The notes: generated from the letters alone by a model not told the origin. 16,225 nt of DNA from Actinophytocola sp050699915 (GCF_050699915.1 NZ_JBOHGA010000144.1:1-16225); one strand, 5' to 3'. Counted from the first letter of the stretch, positions 1 to 6,915 are shown. Program-made: numbers and translations.

Positions 1-458
1 CGGCGAGCGCGGTGCTGCCGCGGCTGCGCGACCGCACCGGCGAGAGCGTGCAGCTGTACCGGCGCGACGGCGCGCACCGCGTCTGCATCTCCACCGCCGA
101 GCCGCCGAGCGGCCTGCGCGACACGGTTCCGGTCGGCGCGCGGCTGCCGATGTCCGCGGGCTCGGGCGCGAAGGTGCTTGCCGCGTGGACCGATCCGGCC
201 ACGCAGCGCACGCTGCTGACCGACGCCGTCTACGGCGAGCGCGCGCTGCTGGAGGTTCGCCGGCGGGGCTGGGCCCAGAGCGTGGGCGAGCGGGAACCGG
301 GAGTAGCCAGCGTTTCCGCGCCCGTCCGGGACGGCGCGGGCGCGGTCGTCGCCGCCGTGTCGGTGTCCGGCCCCATCGACCGGATGGGCCGCCGCCCGGG
401 CGCCCGCTGGGCCGCCGACCTGCTCGCCGCCGCCGAGGCCCTGCAGACCCGCCTCTAG
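1..458 (+). CDS. IclR-family transcriptional regulator, C-terminal part (5' end outside window)
   Basis: The frame is open to the left edge (first full codon at base 3), so the GTG at 12 is probably internal. The visible 150 or so residues match the C-terminal effector-binding domain of IclR regulators. They include a GESVQLYRRDG strand, then PMSAGSGAKVLAAW (the usual 'G..L..' helix after a conserved P.SAxGKA-like stretch), then RRRGWAQSVGEREPGVASVSAPVRD and a closing VVAAVSVSGP strand. The winged-helix DNA-binding half lies outside the window. IclR proteins bind small molecules with this domain and control nearby catabolic or specialised genes, but neither ligand nor target can be read here. 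It runs toward the convergent AraC gene and is probably not part of the biosynthetic set. Family call is confident, role unknown. Confidence 0.85.
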   Translation, partial: ASAVLPRLRDRTGESVQLYRRDGAHRVCISTAEPPSGLRDTVPVGARLPMSAGSGAKVLAAWTDPATQRTLLTDAVYGERALLEVRRRGWAQSVGEREPGVASVSAPVRDGAGAVVAAVSVSGPIDRMGRRPGARWAADLLAAAEALQTRL

Positions 459-460
459 CC

Positions 461-504
461 CGTCCGAAGTGGACGCCTCCGGGGCACCGCCCGGGTCTGC
501 CCGG
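461..504. terminator. Two small GC hairpins between convergent IclR and AraC genes
   Basis: The 51-bp gap between the converging genes holds two perfect short inverted repeats. One is CGTCC-gaagt-GGACG (461-475) and the other is CCGGG-tctg-CCCGG (491-504). They lack a T tract, which is common for actinobacterial terminators. Stems of only five pairs are weak evidence, so this is a candidate bidirectional terminator only. Confidence 0.35.
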
Positions 505-509
505 ACGAC

Positions 510-1406
510 TTAGCCGGCCGTCGCCCGGCGGCGGTAGGCCGCCGGGGTGGTGCCGGTGTGCCGGGTGAACGCGGCGGAGAACGCCGCCTCCGAGCCGTAG
601 CCGACCCGCGGCGCGACGCTCGCCGCGGTCGCCCGCTCCACCGTCAGCAGCGTCATCGCCCGCCGCATGCGGGAACGGAACAGGTACTTCATCGGCGTCT
701 GCCCGACGGTGCCCGCGAAGCGCGCCGCGAACGCCGCCCGGGACAGCCCCGCCCGCTTGGCGAGCGAGCCGAGCGTCCACGGCGCGGCGGGGTCGCCGTG
801 CATCGCGGCGAGCGCTGCCGCGACGTACGGGTCGCGCAGGCCGTGCAGCCAGCCCGGTTCTTCCGCGGTCTCTACGTGATGGCGCAGCGCGCGCGTGATG
901 AGCGCGTCGGACAGGCGGGCCATGACGACCTCGCTGCCCGGCCCGCCCTCGACCGCCTCGGTGGTGAGCGCGTCGGTCAGGCTCGCGAGCCACGGTGCGC
1001 CCGGCACGTGGATGTGTCGCGGGAACCCGGCCACCGCGGGATGGTCCTCGTGGCCGAGAAGAAAGGCGCCGCACACGATGTCGGTCCGCGGGCCGGACCC
1101 GCCGGCGGCGAGCTCGGTCCCGTCGGTGCGCCGAACCAGCTCGATCGAGGACACCGCCGGGGCGTGCGCGCCGTCGGTGGACGCGAGCGTGTGGGAGTCC
1201 GCGCGGGGCAACACGACGAGGTCGCCCGCGTGCAGACGCAGCGGCGGCCGCCCTTCCAGAAGCAGGTCGCACTGCCCGTCCACCACGACGTGCACGCCGC
1301 GCAGCCCGCCCTCGAAGCGCACCCGCCACGGGGAGCGCAGCCGCAGCAACCGGTAGCTCGCGCTCTCCAGGCGCAGCTCCCGCAGGACCGAGCTCAGGAC
1401 GTCCAA
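510..1406 (-). CDS. AraC-family transcriptional regulator with N-terminal cupin domain
   Basis: 298 residues. The N-terminal part (about 1-170) resembles the AraC-binding/cupin_6 domain: it opens MDVLSSVLRELRLESASYR, followed by W-R-V-R-F and HVVVDGQCDLLLEGRPPLRLHAGDLVVLP. The C-terminal 100 residues hold the two AraC helix-turn-helix motifs: WTLGSLAKRAGLSRAAFAARF, then the G-x-TPMKYLFRSRMRRA linker and ASVAPRVGYGSEAAFSAAF. It ends with the usual F-x-R-H-x-G-x-TP-x-xYR signature. The start is TTG at 1406. I accept it because the family commonly begins MDVLSDVL-like and no other start codon in frame preserves that sequence, although the ribosome binding site is weak. It is divergent from the VOC gene across 83 bp, a frequent arrangement in which the regulator controls its neighbour. 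Whether it also affects the cluster is unknown. Confidence 0.9.
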   Translation of the reverse strand: MDVLSSVLRELRLESASYRLLRLRSPWRVRFEGGLRGVHVVVDGQCDLLLEGRPPLRLHAGDLVVLPRADSHTLASTDGAHAPAVSSIELVRRTDGTELAAGGSGPRTDIVCGAFLLGHEDHPAVAGFPRHIHVPGAPWLASLTDALTTEAVEGGPGSEVVMARLSDALITRALRHHVETAEEPGWLHGLRDPYVAAALAAMHGDPAAPWTLGSLAKRAGLSRAAFAARFAGTVGQTPMKYLFRSRMRRAMTLLTVERATAASVAPRVGYGSEAAFSAAFTRHTGTTPAAYRRRATAG

Positions 1407-1438
1407 CCGACACCCGCAAGACGAACGATGAAGAAACC

Positions 1439-1463
1439 TGGACTCCGCAGCATAGATAGTCCA
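1439..1463. promoter_or_regulatory. Dyad TGGACT-N13-AGTCCA in AraC/VOC divergent region
   Basis: The 83-bp divergent region 1407-1489 is its most A/T-rich around 1425-1460. It contains a perfect 6-bp inverted repeat, with arms at 1439-1444 and 1458-1463 and centres 19 bp apart. This would be a natural place for an AraC or other dimeric regulator to bind. AraC-family proteins more often bind direct repeats, so assigning it to the adjacent regulator is inference. Confidence 0.35.
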
Positions 1464-1489
1464 CGACGAGCGCGTCTAGCGTCGGGAGC

Positions 1490-1975
1490 ATGAGCACACT
1501 TACTGACACGGCAACGAGAACCGACCTGACCGGCATCGTCCAGGTGACCATCCCGGTGTCCGACCTCGCGCGCAGCGCGGCGTGGTACCGCGACCTGTTG
1601 GAGCTGGACTACGTCCGCGAGTTCGCCGACGGCGAGCGCGTCACCGGCTGCGCGCTCGCCGACTGGTCCGCTCGCTACCTCATCGCGCTGCGACTGAGAT
1701 CCACCGCGGCCGGGCGCCCCGACCTGCGCGGCGAGCACCCGGTCATCCTCGAGGCCGCGAGCACGGCGGCCGCCGAGCGCGTCCGCGCCCGCGCCGAGTC
1801 GCTGGGCATCCCGTCCACCGGCGGCACCCACGCCGACGCGACGTGGCTGGAGTTCCTGGACCCGGACGGGATCGCGGTGCGCGTCGCACACTCCGCGACG
1901 GGACCGCGGGGTTTCTTCGGCGTCGACCTGAGCGACGGAGAGCTCTACGACACCCCGCGGCTGGTCCTGCCCTGA
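1490..1975 (+). CDS. VOC-superfamily (glyoxalase/bleomycin-resistance fold) protein
   Basis: 161 residues with two beta-alpha-beta-beta-beta modules. Module one begins GIVQVTIPVSDLARSAAWYRDLLEL, the standard VOC opening, with Gln in the place of the usual metal-binding His. Module two ends in TWLEFLDPDGIAVRVAH, the typical F-x-DPDG turn, but the Glu that normally follows as a metal ligand is replaced (DGIAVRV). The metal site is therefore atypical or absent, so this could be a binding or protection protein, or an enzyme with a variant site. ATG at 1490 follows GGGAG at 1484-1488. It is divergent from the AraC gene and 92 bp from the ACP operon. No specific substrate can be assigned. A role in self-protection is possible because the fold includes bleomycin-type sequestering proteins, but nothing here proves it. 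Confidence 0.85.
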   Translation: MSTLTDTATRTDLTGIVQVTIPVSDLARSAAWYRDLLELDYVREFADGERVTGCALADWSARYLIALRLRSTAAGRPDLRGEHPVILEAASTAAAERVRARAESLGIPSTGGTHADATWLEFLDPDGIAVRVAHSATGPRGFFGVDLSDGELYDTPRLVLP

Positions 1976-2056
1976 CACGCGCCACGGCGCACGCCAGGAG
2001 ATGTCCGCACCCGCGAACGGCCGGATGATCGTAGGCACCTGGACCTTGGACAGCAC

Positions 2057-2061
2057 GGAGG
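2057..2061 (+). promoter_or_regulatory. Ribosome binding site GGAGG deciding the GTG start of the ACP
   Basis: A GGAGG sits six bases before GTG at 2068. It fixes that start and gives a carrier protein of the usual length. The rest of the 92-bp gap 1976-2067 shows no convincing promoter hexamers or repeats to my eye, although it must carry the promoter of the ACP-AsnB-AfsA operon unless the VOC gene is cotranscribed. Confidence 0.6.
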
Positions 2062-2067
2062 CACGTC

Positions 2068-2331
2068 GTGGCGCAACTCACCCTCGAGCGGCTCGTGGCA
2101 CTGATGGAGGAGTGCGGCGACCGGGATCCCTTTGCCACCCAGGACCTCGCCGGCGACATCGAGGACGTCTCGTTCGACGAGCTCGGGTTCGACTCGCTCT
2201 CGCTGTTCAACACCTGCGCGCGCATCGAGAGCGACTACCCGGTCCGGCTCTCGCTGGACGACGTCCTCGCCGCCGACACCCCGCGGGGCCTGCTGGCGCT
2301 GGTCAACGCGGGCTTAGCCCAGGCCGCCTGA
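2068..2331 (+). CDS. Stand-alone acyl carrier protein, type II PKS-like
   Basis: 87 residues, the usual size of a discrete ACP. The phosphopantetheine attachment motif is LGFDSLSLF, with Ser43 as the modified residue. The flanking pattern resembles ACPs of aromatic type II polyketide synthases (from memory) more than NRPS carrier domains: LERLVALMEECG at the start, then D-I-x-D-x-SFDELGFDSL, then an ADTPRGLLALVN helix. It tethers acyl groups as thioesters for neighbouring enzymes. It begins an operon, with only four bases before the AsnB start, so the amidotransferase is the most likely partner. No ketosynthase or chain-length factor is present, which argues against an ordinary aromatic polyketide role. 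The free condensation enzyme at 14079-15422 also needs a carrier, and this is the only one visible. Confidence 0.92.
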   Translation: MAQLTLERLVALMEECGDRDPFATQDLAGDIEDVSFDELGFDSLSLFNTCARIESDYPVRLSLDDVLAADTPRGLLALVNAGLAQAA

Positions 2332-2335
2332 CCTC

Positions 2336-4177
2336 ATGTGTGGAATCGCGGGCTGGGTCGACTTCAGCCAGGACCTGTCCAAGGACGACAGCACGATCAC
2401 GGCGATGACGCGCTCGCTCGCGAACCGGGGGCCCGACGCCGAGGGGATCTGGTCCTCCCGGCACGTCGCGTTGGGACACCGCAGGCTCGCCGTCATCGAC
2501 GTCGTGGGCGGCGCGCAGCCGATGGGGGCCACCGAGGACGGCCGGGAGGTCGCGGTCCTCACGTTCTCCGGTGAGATCTTCAACTTCCGTGAGCTGCGTG
2601 TCGAGCTGCGCGCCCGCGGGCACCAGTTCCGCACCCACAGCGACACCGAGGTGCTGCTGCACTCCTACCTGGAGTGGGGCATCGCCTTCGTGGACCGCCT
2701 GCTCGGCATGTACGCCTTCGCGGTCTGGGACGCTCGCCGCGAGGAGCTCATCATGGTCCGCGACCGGATGGGCGTGAAGCCGCTGTTCTACATGCGGACC
2801 GCGCACGGGGTCATGTTCGGCTCGGAGCCGAAGGCCATCCTGGCGAACCCGGCGGCGCCGCGGCGCACCGACGCGAACGGGCTCTGCGAGGTCTTCGACA
2901 TGGTGAAGACGCCGGAGCAGTCCGTCTACGTCGGCATGCACGAGGTCCGTCCCGGCCACCTGGTTCGGGTCAGCACGCGCGGCCTGACGACCCACCGGTA
3001 CTGGGCGCTCGAGGCCCGCGAGCACACCGACAGCCTGCCCACCACGATCGCGCGCACCCGGGAGCTGCTGTCGGACATCGTGTACCGCCAGCTGATCTCC
3101 GACGTTCCGCTGTGCACGCTGCTCTCCGGCGGCCTCGACTCCTCCGCGGTGACGGCCCTGGCCGCGAAGACGCTGGGCCGCGACCAGGTGCGCTCGTTCT
3201 CCGTCGACTTCGAGGGCGCCGAGGACGCGTTCCAGGCCGACGCCGTGCGCGGGTCCGCGGACGCGCCGTTCGCCCGCGAGCTGGCCGACTTCGTCACCTC
3301 CCGGCACACCGAGGTCCTGCTCGACAGCCGCAACCTCGTCGACCCCACGGTGCGGGCCGCGGTGTTGCACGCCGCCGACCGCCCGCCCGCCTACTGGGGC
3401 GACATGTGGCCGTCGCTGTACCTGCTCTTCCGCGCGATCCGGATGACCTCGACCGTGGCGCTGTCCGGCGAGGCCGCGGACGAGCTGTTCGGCGGCTACC
3501 GGTGGTTCCACAACCCGAACGCCATCCGGGCGAACACGTTCCCCTGGCTCACCTCCGGCTCGTCGCGCTACTTCGGCGGGCTCGGGCTGCTCGACAAGGG
3601 TCTGGTGGAGAAGCTCGACCTGCCCGGCTACCGGGAGCGGCGCTACCAGGAGGCGATCGCCGAGGTGCCGCGGCTGCCCGGCGAGTCGGCGCAGGACCGG
3701 CGGATGCGGGAGATCACCTACCTGAACCTCACCCGGTTCGTGCAGACACTGCTGGACCGCAAGGACCTCATGAGCATGGCCGTCGGTCTGGAGGTCCGGG
3801 TCCCGTTCTGCGACCACCGGCTCGTCGACTACGTCTTCAACGTCCCGTGGGAGATGAAGTCCTTCGACGGCCGGGAGAAGAGCCTGCTGCGCGCGGCCGT
3901 CGCCGATCTGCTGCCGACCTCGATCCTCGAACGGGTGAAGACGCCCTACCCCGCCACCCAGGACCCGGGCTACGAGACCGCGTTGCGCACCGAGCTCGCC
4001 GAGGTGCTCGCCGACCCGGACGCGCCGGTGCGGCCGCTGCTCGACCTGGCGAAGGCGCGCACCGTGGCGTCGTCGGCGACCGGCGCGGTCAGCCGGGCCT
4101 ACGACCGGGGCAGCCTCGAGATGGCCCTGTGGCTCAACCGCTGGCTGAAGACCAGCGACGTCCTGCTGGACCTGTGA
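2336..4177 (+). CDS. asnB: AsnB-type glutamine-dependent amidotransferase (asparagine synthase family)
   Basis: 613 residues, full length. Residues 1-220 form the Ntn glutaminase domain. Cys2 follows the initiator Met and becomes the N-terminal nucleophile; RGPDAEGIW, GHRRLAVID, FSGEIFNFREL and SDTEVLLHSYLEWG are all present. The oxyanion Asn of the E. coli enzyme (NGE) is Ser here, a substitution I recall as common in actinobacterial paralogues. The synthetase domain has the ATP-pyrophosphatase loop SGGLDSS (264-270), then SGEAADELFGGY, DRKDLMSMAVGLEVRVPFCD and GREKSLLR. Ammonia from glutamine is used to amidate an acyl-adenylate. Coupling to an ACP four bases upstream suggests a carrier-bound carboxylate such as malonyl-ACP, as proposed for OxyD in oxytetracycline and the amidotransferases of glutarimide polyketide clusters. 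Plain asparagine synthesis remains possible but is unlikely in this operon. Confidence 0.93.
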   Translation: MCGIAGWVDFSQDLSKDDSTITAMTRSLANRGPDAEGIWSSRHVALGHRRLAVIDVVGGAQPMGATEDGREVAVLTFSGEIFNFRELRVELRARGHQFRTHSDTEVLLHSYLEWGIAFVDRLLGMYAFAVWDARREELIMVRDRMGVKPLFYMRTAHGVMFGSEPKAILANPAAPRRTDANGLCEVFDMVKTPEQSVYVGMHEVRPGHLVRVSTRGLTTHRYWALEAREHTDSLPTTIARTRELLSDIVYRQLISDVPLCTLLSGGLDSSAVTALAAKTLGRDQVRSFSVDFEGAEDAFQADAVRGSADAPFARELADFVTSRHTEVLLDSRNLVDPTVRAAVLHAADRPPAYWGDMWPSLYLLFRAIRMTSTVALSGEAADELFGGYRWFHNPNAIRANTFPWLTSGSSRYFGGLGLLDKGLVEKLDLPGYRERRYQEAIAEVPRLPGESAQDRRMREITYLNLTRFVQTLLDRKDLMSMAVGLEVRVPFCDHRLVDYVFNVPWEMKSFDGREKSLLRAAVADLLPTSILERVKTPYPATQDPGYETALRTELAEVLADPDAPVRPLLDLAKARTVASSATGAVSRAYDRGSLEMALWLNRWLKTSDVLLDL

Positions 4178-4192
4178 GGAAGGTGCGTCCAC

Positions 4193-5200
4193 ATGGGGCA
4201 TGACCTGGCCGACACCGTCAGCCACCCTGTCAGCCACTCCGTCACCCACGACCGGATCCTGCCGAAGAAGCTGGTGCACAAGGACGGCTTCGACGACGTG
4301 TTCCTGACCAGCTTCGCGTCCCTGGGCGAGCGGGAGTCGGTGCTCGGCGCGACATTGCCCCGCTCGCACGGGTTCTACTGCGAGTTCCCGGTCACCGACC
4401 GCGCGCCCGACCTCGCGCTGCTGGTCGAGATCTGCCGGCAGGCCTGCTTCGTCGTGGCGCACAACCAGTTCGACGTGCCGCTCGGCGGGCCCAACGACGC
4501 GAAGTTCCTCATGAAGGCCATGTCCGGCGAGTTCGTCGACACCACGCCGTTCGAGACCGACGAGCCGGTGAACATCGCGGTGGCCTGCACGATCGAGGAG
4601 GTGTCCCGCCGGCGCGGGGAGGTCTCCGGGCTGGTGTGGGCGTTCACCGTGCGGGTCGGGGACGTCGTCGTCGCCCGGGCGCGGATGGCGCAGACGATGA
4701 TGAGCCGGACGATCTGGGGGCAGCTGCGCGGCCGGCTGCGGACCGAGCGCGGCCTGCCGGTGAAGATGGCTCCCGTCGAGCCGCCGCGGCCGAGCACGCT
4801 GACCGCCACCGAGGTCGGCCGGCTCAACCCGGCCAACGTCGTGCTCGGCGAGGTCTTCGCGGTCGACGGCGAGTACGTGGCGAAGATGCGCGTGGACCTG
4901 CGCCACCCGGTGATGTTCGACCACCCGGCCGACTACGTCTTCGCGATGGTGCAGCTCGAGGCGAGCCGGCAGCTGGCACTGGTCGCGGCGTCGCGTGCGC
5001 TGGGCGTGCCGGCCACCGAGCTCGCGATGTGGAGCGTGGACTCCGAGTTCGTGGCGGTCGCGGAGTTCGACCTGGCGACCCGGCTGCGGGCCACCGTGCG
5101 GGCGGCCCGCACCGAGCAGGGCCTGGTCGTGGTCGACGTGGAGAACACCCAGCAGCAGCGCAAGGTCTCCGCGCTGCGGGTGGCGGTCCGGCACGGCTAG
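4193..5200 (+). CDS. AfsA-family double-hotdog protein (gamma-butyrolactone/butenolide synthase-like)
   Basis: 335 residues with two AfsA repeats. Repeat one starts near PKKLVHK (24-30) and DDVFLTSF and includes DLALLVEICRQACFVVAH. Repeat two starts near residue 208 (VGRLNPANVVLGEVF) and has the signature HPVMFDHPADYVFAMVQLEASRQ, with His238, Glu256 and Arg259. In Streptomyces, AfsA joins a beta-ketoacyl-ACP to dihydroxyacetone phosphate, and the ester then closes to a butenolide, the first step of A-factor synthesis. Here the usual DHVPGM of repeat two reads DYVFAM, so the substrate may differ. Residues 9-20 are an extra His-rich V-S/T-H-x threefold repeat. ATG at 4193 follows GAGGAAGG that overlaps the AsnB stop, so it is translated from the same operon. 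No receptor gene is nearby, so a biosynthetic rather than signalling role is favoured (inference). Confidence 0.9.
   Translation: MGHDLADTVSHPVSHSVTHDRILPKKLVHKDGFDDVFLTSFASLGERESVLGATLPRSHGFYCEFPVTDRAPDLALLVEICRQACFVVAHNQFDVPLGGPNDAKFLMKAMSGEFVDTTPFETDEPVNIAVACTIEEVSRRRGEVSGLVWAFTVRVGDVVVARARMAQTMMSRTIWGQLRGRLRTERGLPVKMAPVEPPRPSTLTATEVGRLNPANVVLGEVFAVDGEYVAKMRVDLRHPVMFDHPADYVFAMVQLEASRQLALVAASRALGVPATELAMWSVDSEFVAVAEFDLATRLRATVRAARTEQGLVVVDVENTQQQRKVSALRVAVRHG
4217..4252 (+). repeat. Three imperfect 12-bp in-frame tandem repeats at the AfsA N terminus
   Basis: GTCAGCCACCCT, GTCAGCCACTCC and GTCACCCACGAC follow one another without a gap. They encode VSHP, VSHS and VTHD ahead of the conserved AfsA fold. 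The first nine bases of copies one and two are identical. This looks like a small coding repeat expansion in a disordered N-terminal extension. Confidence 0.7.
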
Positions 5201-5204
5201 CGGG

Positions 5205-5744
5205 TCATTCGCCCAGTACGGCCTCGATCTCGACGTGGATGTCGACCCGGTCGCCGAACACGACCTTGTCACCCCGCGGGAGGTCGAGGCCGAAGTCGCT
5301 ACGCAGCACCGCCGTGCGACCGTCGAAGCCGACGCGCCGCTCGCCGTGCAGGCCGGTGGGGTCGACGCCCAGCGGTTCCAGGACGATCTCCACGCCCTTC
5401 GTCACGCCGCGGACCGTCAGGTCGCCGGTGAGCAGCCAGCCGTCGCCGTCGTGGCGCAGGCCGGAGCTCGCGAACCTCACCGTCGGCGCCCGCTCGACGT
5501 CGAGGACGTCCTTGCCGCGCAGGCGCTCGTCCCGTCCCTCGTGGCCGGTGTGCACCGACGCCGCCTCGATCGTCACCGACACCGACGAGCGCGCCGGGTC
5601 GTCGTCGACGACGAACTCGCCGGAGAGCTCGGTGAAGCGGCCGCGCACCCGGCCCATCAGATGCCGGACCGCGAAGCCGACGTAGGAGTGGGCCGGGTCG
5701 ATGACCCATCGCCCGGCGGCCTCGTTCATGGCGGGGTAGGACAC
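5205..5744 (-). CDS. YceI-family lipocalin-like protein (cytoplasmic, no signal peptide)
   Basis: 179 residues, normal for YceI. It contains the family core WVIDPAHSYVGFAVRHLM, then RGRFTELSGEFVVDD, SSVSVTIEAASVHTGHEGRDERLRGKDVLDVERAPTVRF, GDLTVRGVTKGVEIVLEPLG, and SDFGLDLPRGDKVVFGDRVDIHVEIEAV at the end. YceI proteins form a beta barrel that in characterised cases binds polyprenoid lipids. No export signal is seen, so it should be cytosolic. GTG at 5744 is taken as start, but ATG at 5729 is an alternative and neither has a strong ribosome binding site. It lies 31 bp after the MFS gene on the same strand, with a small CGGGC-ggggc-GCCCG hairpin at 5761-5775 between them. Its stop is only four bases from the stop of the convergent AfsA gene. 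Function here is unknown. Confidence 0.88.
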   Translation of the reverse strand: MSYPAMNEAAGRWVIDPAHSYVGFAVRHLMGRVRGRFTELSGEFVVDDDPARSSVSVTIEAASVHTGHEGRDERLRGKDVLDVERAPTVRFASSGLRHDGDGWLLTGDLTVRGVTKGVEIVLEPLGVDPTGLHGERRVGFDGRTAVLRSDFGLDLPRGDKVVFGDRVDIHVEIEAVLGE

Positions 5745-5775
5745 GCCTCGATGGTCCCGTCGGGCGGGGCGCCCG

Positions 5776-6915
5776 TCATCTCCCAGACGGCGCGGACTTC
5801 GGCTCGCGGGTGCGGTGGCGCAGCAGCACGGCGATCGACAGGCTGGCCGCGACCGGCACCACGACGAGGGCGGGCAGCATCAGGTCCGAGGTCGCCTGCA
5901 TCGTGAAGCCGATCGCCGCGGGGAAGCCGACGTTGCCGACCATGCCGGCGGCGATCACGGCGGCGTTGCCCCGGCGCGGGTTCGCCTGGTTCGCCGTGTT
6001 CCACGCCAGGGCCGTGGGGAACACCGGGCCGGCGAGCATGCCGGCCACCAGGTAACCGACCGGGGCGATGCCCGGCACGGCGATCAGCGCCAGCGCCACG
6101 AACGACGCGGCCAGCGCGCCGATGATGATCGCGGAGGCCGACAGCCCGGCGGCGAGCACGGGCGTCAGCAGCCGGGTCACGGCCATGCCCAGCCAGAACA
6201 ACGAGGTGAGCGCGGACGCGGCGGCCGGGCTGTAGCCGTGCGCCTCCAGGTGCACGGTCTCCCAGCTGGACAGCCCGGTCTCCAGGCCGGCATAGCAGCA
6301 CAGCAGGGCACAGAACAGCAGCAGCACGGCGTTCACCCGCCCGGCGGGCGCCTTGTCCTGCTCTCGCCGGGCCGCCGCGCCGCCCAGCCCCCGGTGGGGC
6401 AGCGTGACGACGACGGCCACCGCGAGCCCGACGAAGAGGACGGAGTACCCGGTGTCGCGGGTGAGGCCGACCAGCGCCGGCCCGGCCACCGAGCCGAGCG
6501 AGAACGCGCCGTTGACGAGGTTCGCGAGCGAGACGCCGCGCCGGCCGGGCTGGCTCGCCATCGCCGTGTTGACGACCAGGACGAGCCCGCCGAAGCCGAG
6601 CCCGGCCACGACCGCCGCCGCCAGCGGGAGCGGCCACGGCCCCCGCACGGCGAGCCCGGCGCCCCCGACCAGGACCAGCGCGCCCGGCACCAGGACGAGG
6701 TAGCGGCGCGCCCACCGCTCGGACAACGTCCCACCCACGGCGATACTCGCCATCGATCCCGCGTAGAAGCCGCTGACCATGAGTCCGGCGGTGGCGCCGG
6801 GCAGGCCGTGGTCGTCGCGGATGATCGGGATCAGCGGGCCGAGCGTCGACTGGAACAGGCCGAGCAGGGCGAACAGCGCGGCGCAGCGGACCACCTCGAA
6901 CCGGCCGACCCGCAC
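5776..6915 (-). CDS. MFS transporter, 12 transmembrane segments
   Basis: 379 residues, compact for the family. I count about twelve hydrophobic segments, six on each side of a central charged loop (near GGAAARREQDKAPAGR). The first begins at CAALFALLGLFQSTLGPLIPII and the last is LMLPALVVVPVAASLSIAVLL. The loop after segment two, LSERWARRYLVLVPG, matches the position and style of the MFS motif A region in degenerate form. GTG at 6915 is supported by a GGAGG (complement of 6922-6926) six bases upstream. Major facilitator proteins move small molecules using ion gradients. In this setting export of the cluster product is the natural guess, but import of a sugar or precursor cannot be excluded. 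It heads a two-gene minus-strand operon with the YceI gene and shares a 264-bp divergent region with the glycosyltransferase. Confidence 0.9.
   Translation of the reverse strand: MRVGRFEVVRCAALFALLGLFQSTLGPLIPIIRDDHGLPGATAGLMVSGFYAGSMASIAVGGTLSERWARRYLVLVPGALVLVGGAGLAVRGPWPLPLAAAVVAGLGFGGLVLVVNTAMASQPGRRGVSLANLVNGAFSLGSVAGPALVGLTRDTGYSVLFVGLAVAVVVTLPHRGLGGAAARREQDKAPAGRVNAVLLLFCALLCCYAGLETGLSSWETVHLEAHGYSPAAASALTSLFWLGMAVTRLLTPVLAAGLSASAIIIGALAASFVALALIAVPGIAPVGYLVAGMLAGPVFPTALAWNTANQANPRRGNAAVIAAGMVGNVGFPAAIGFTMQATSDLMLPALVVVPVAASLSIAVLLRHRTREPKSAPSGR

Noticed and set aside
2303..5272. A 989-codon open frame on the minus strand across the ACP, AsnB and AfsA genes
   Set aside because: It is the antisense shadow of GC-rich coding DNA, with low-complexity Arg/His/Gly/Pro-rich sequence and no domain. 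The plus-strand genes have clear family motifs.
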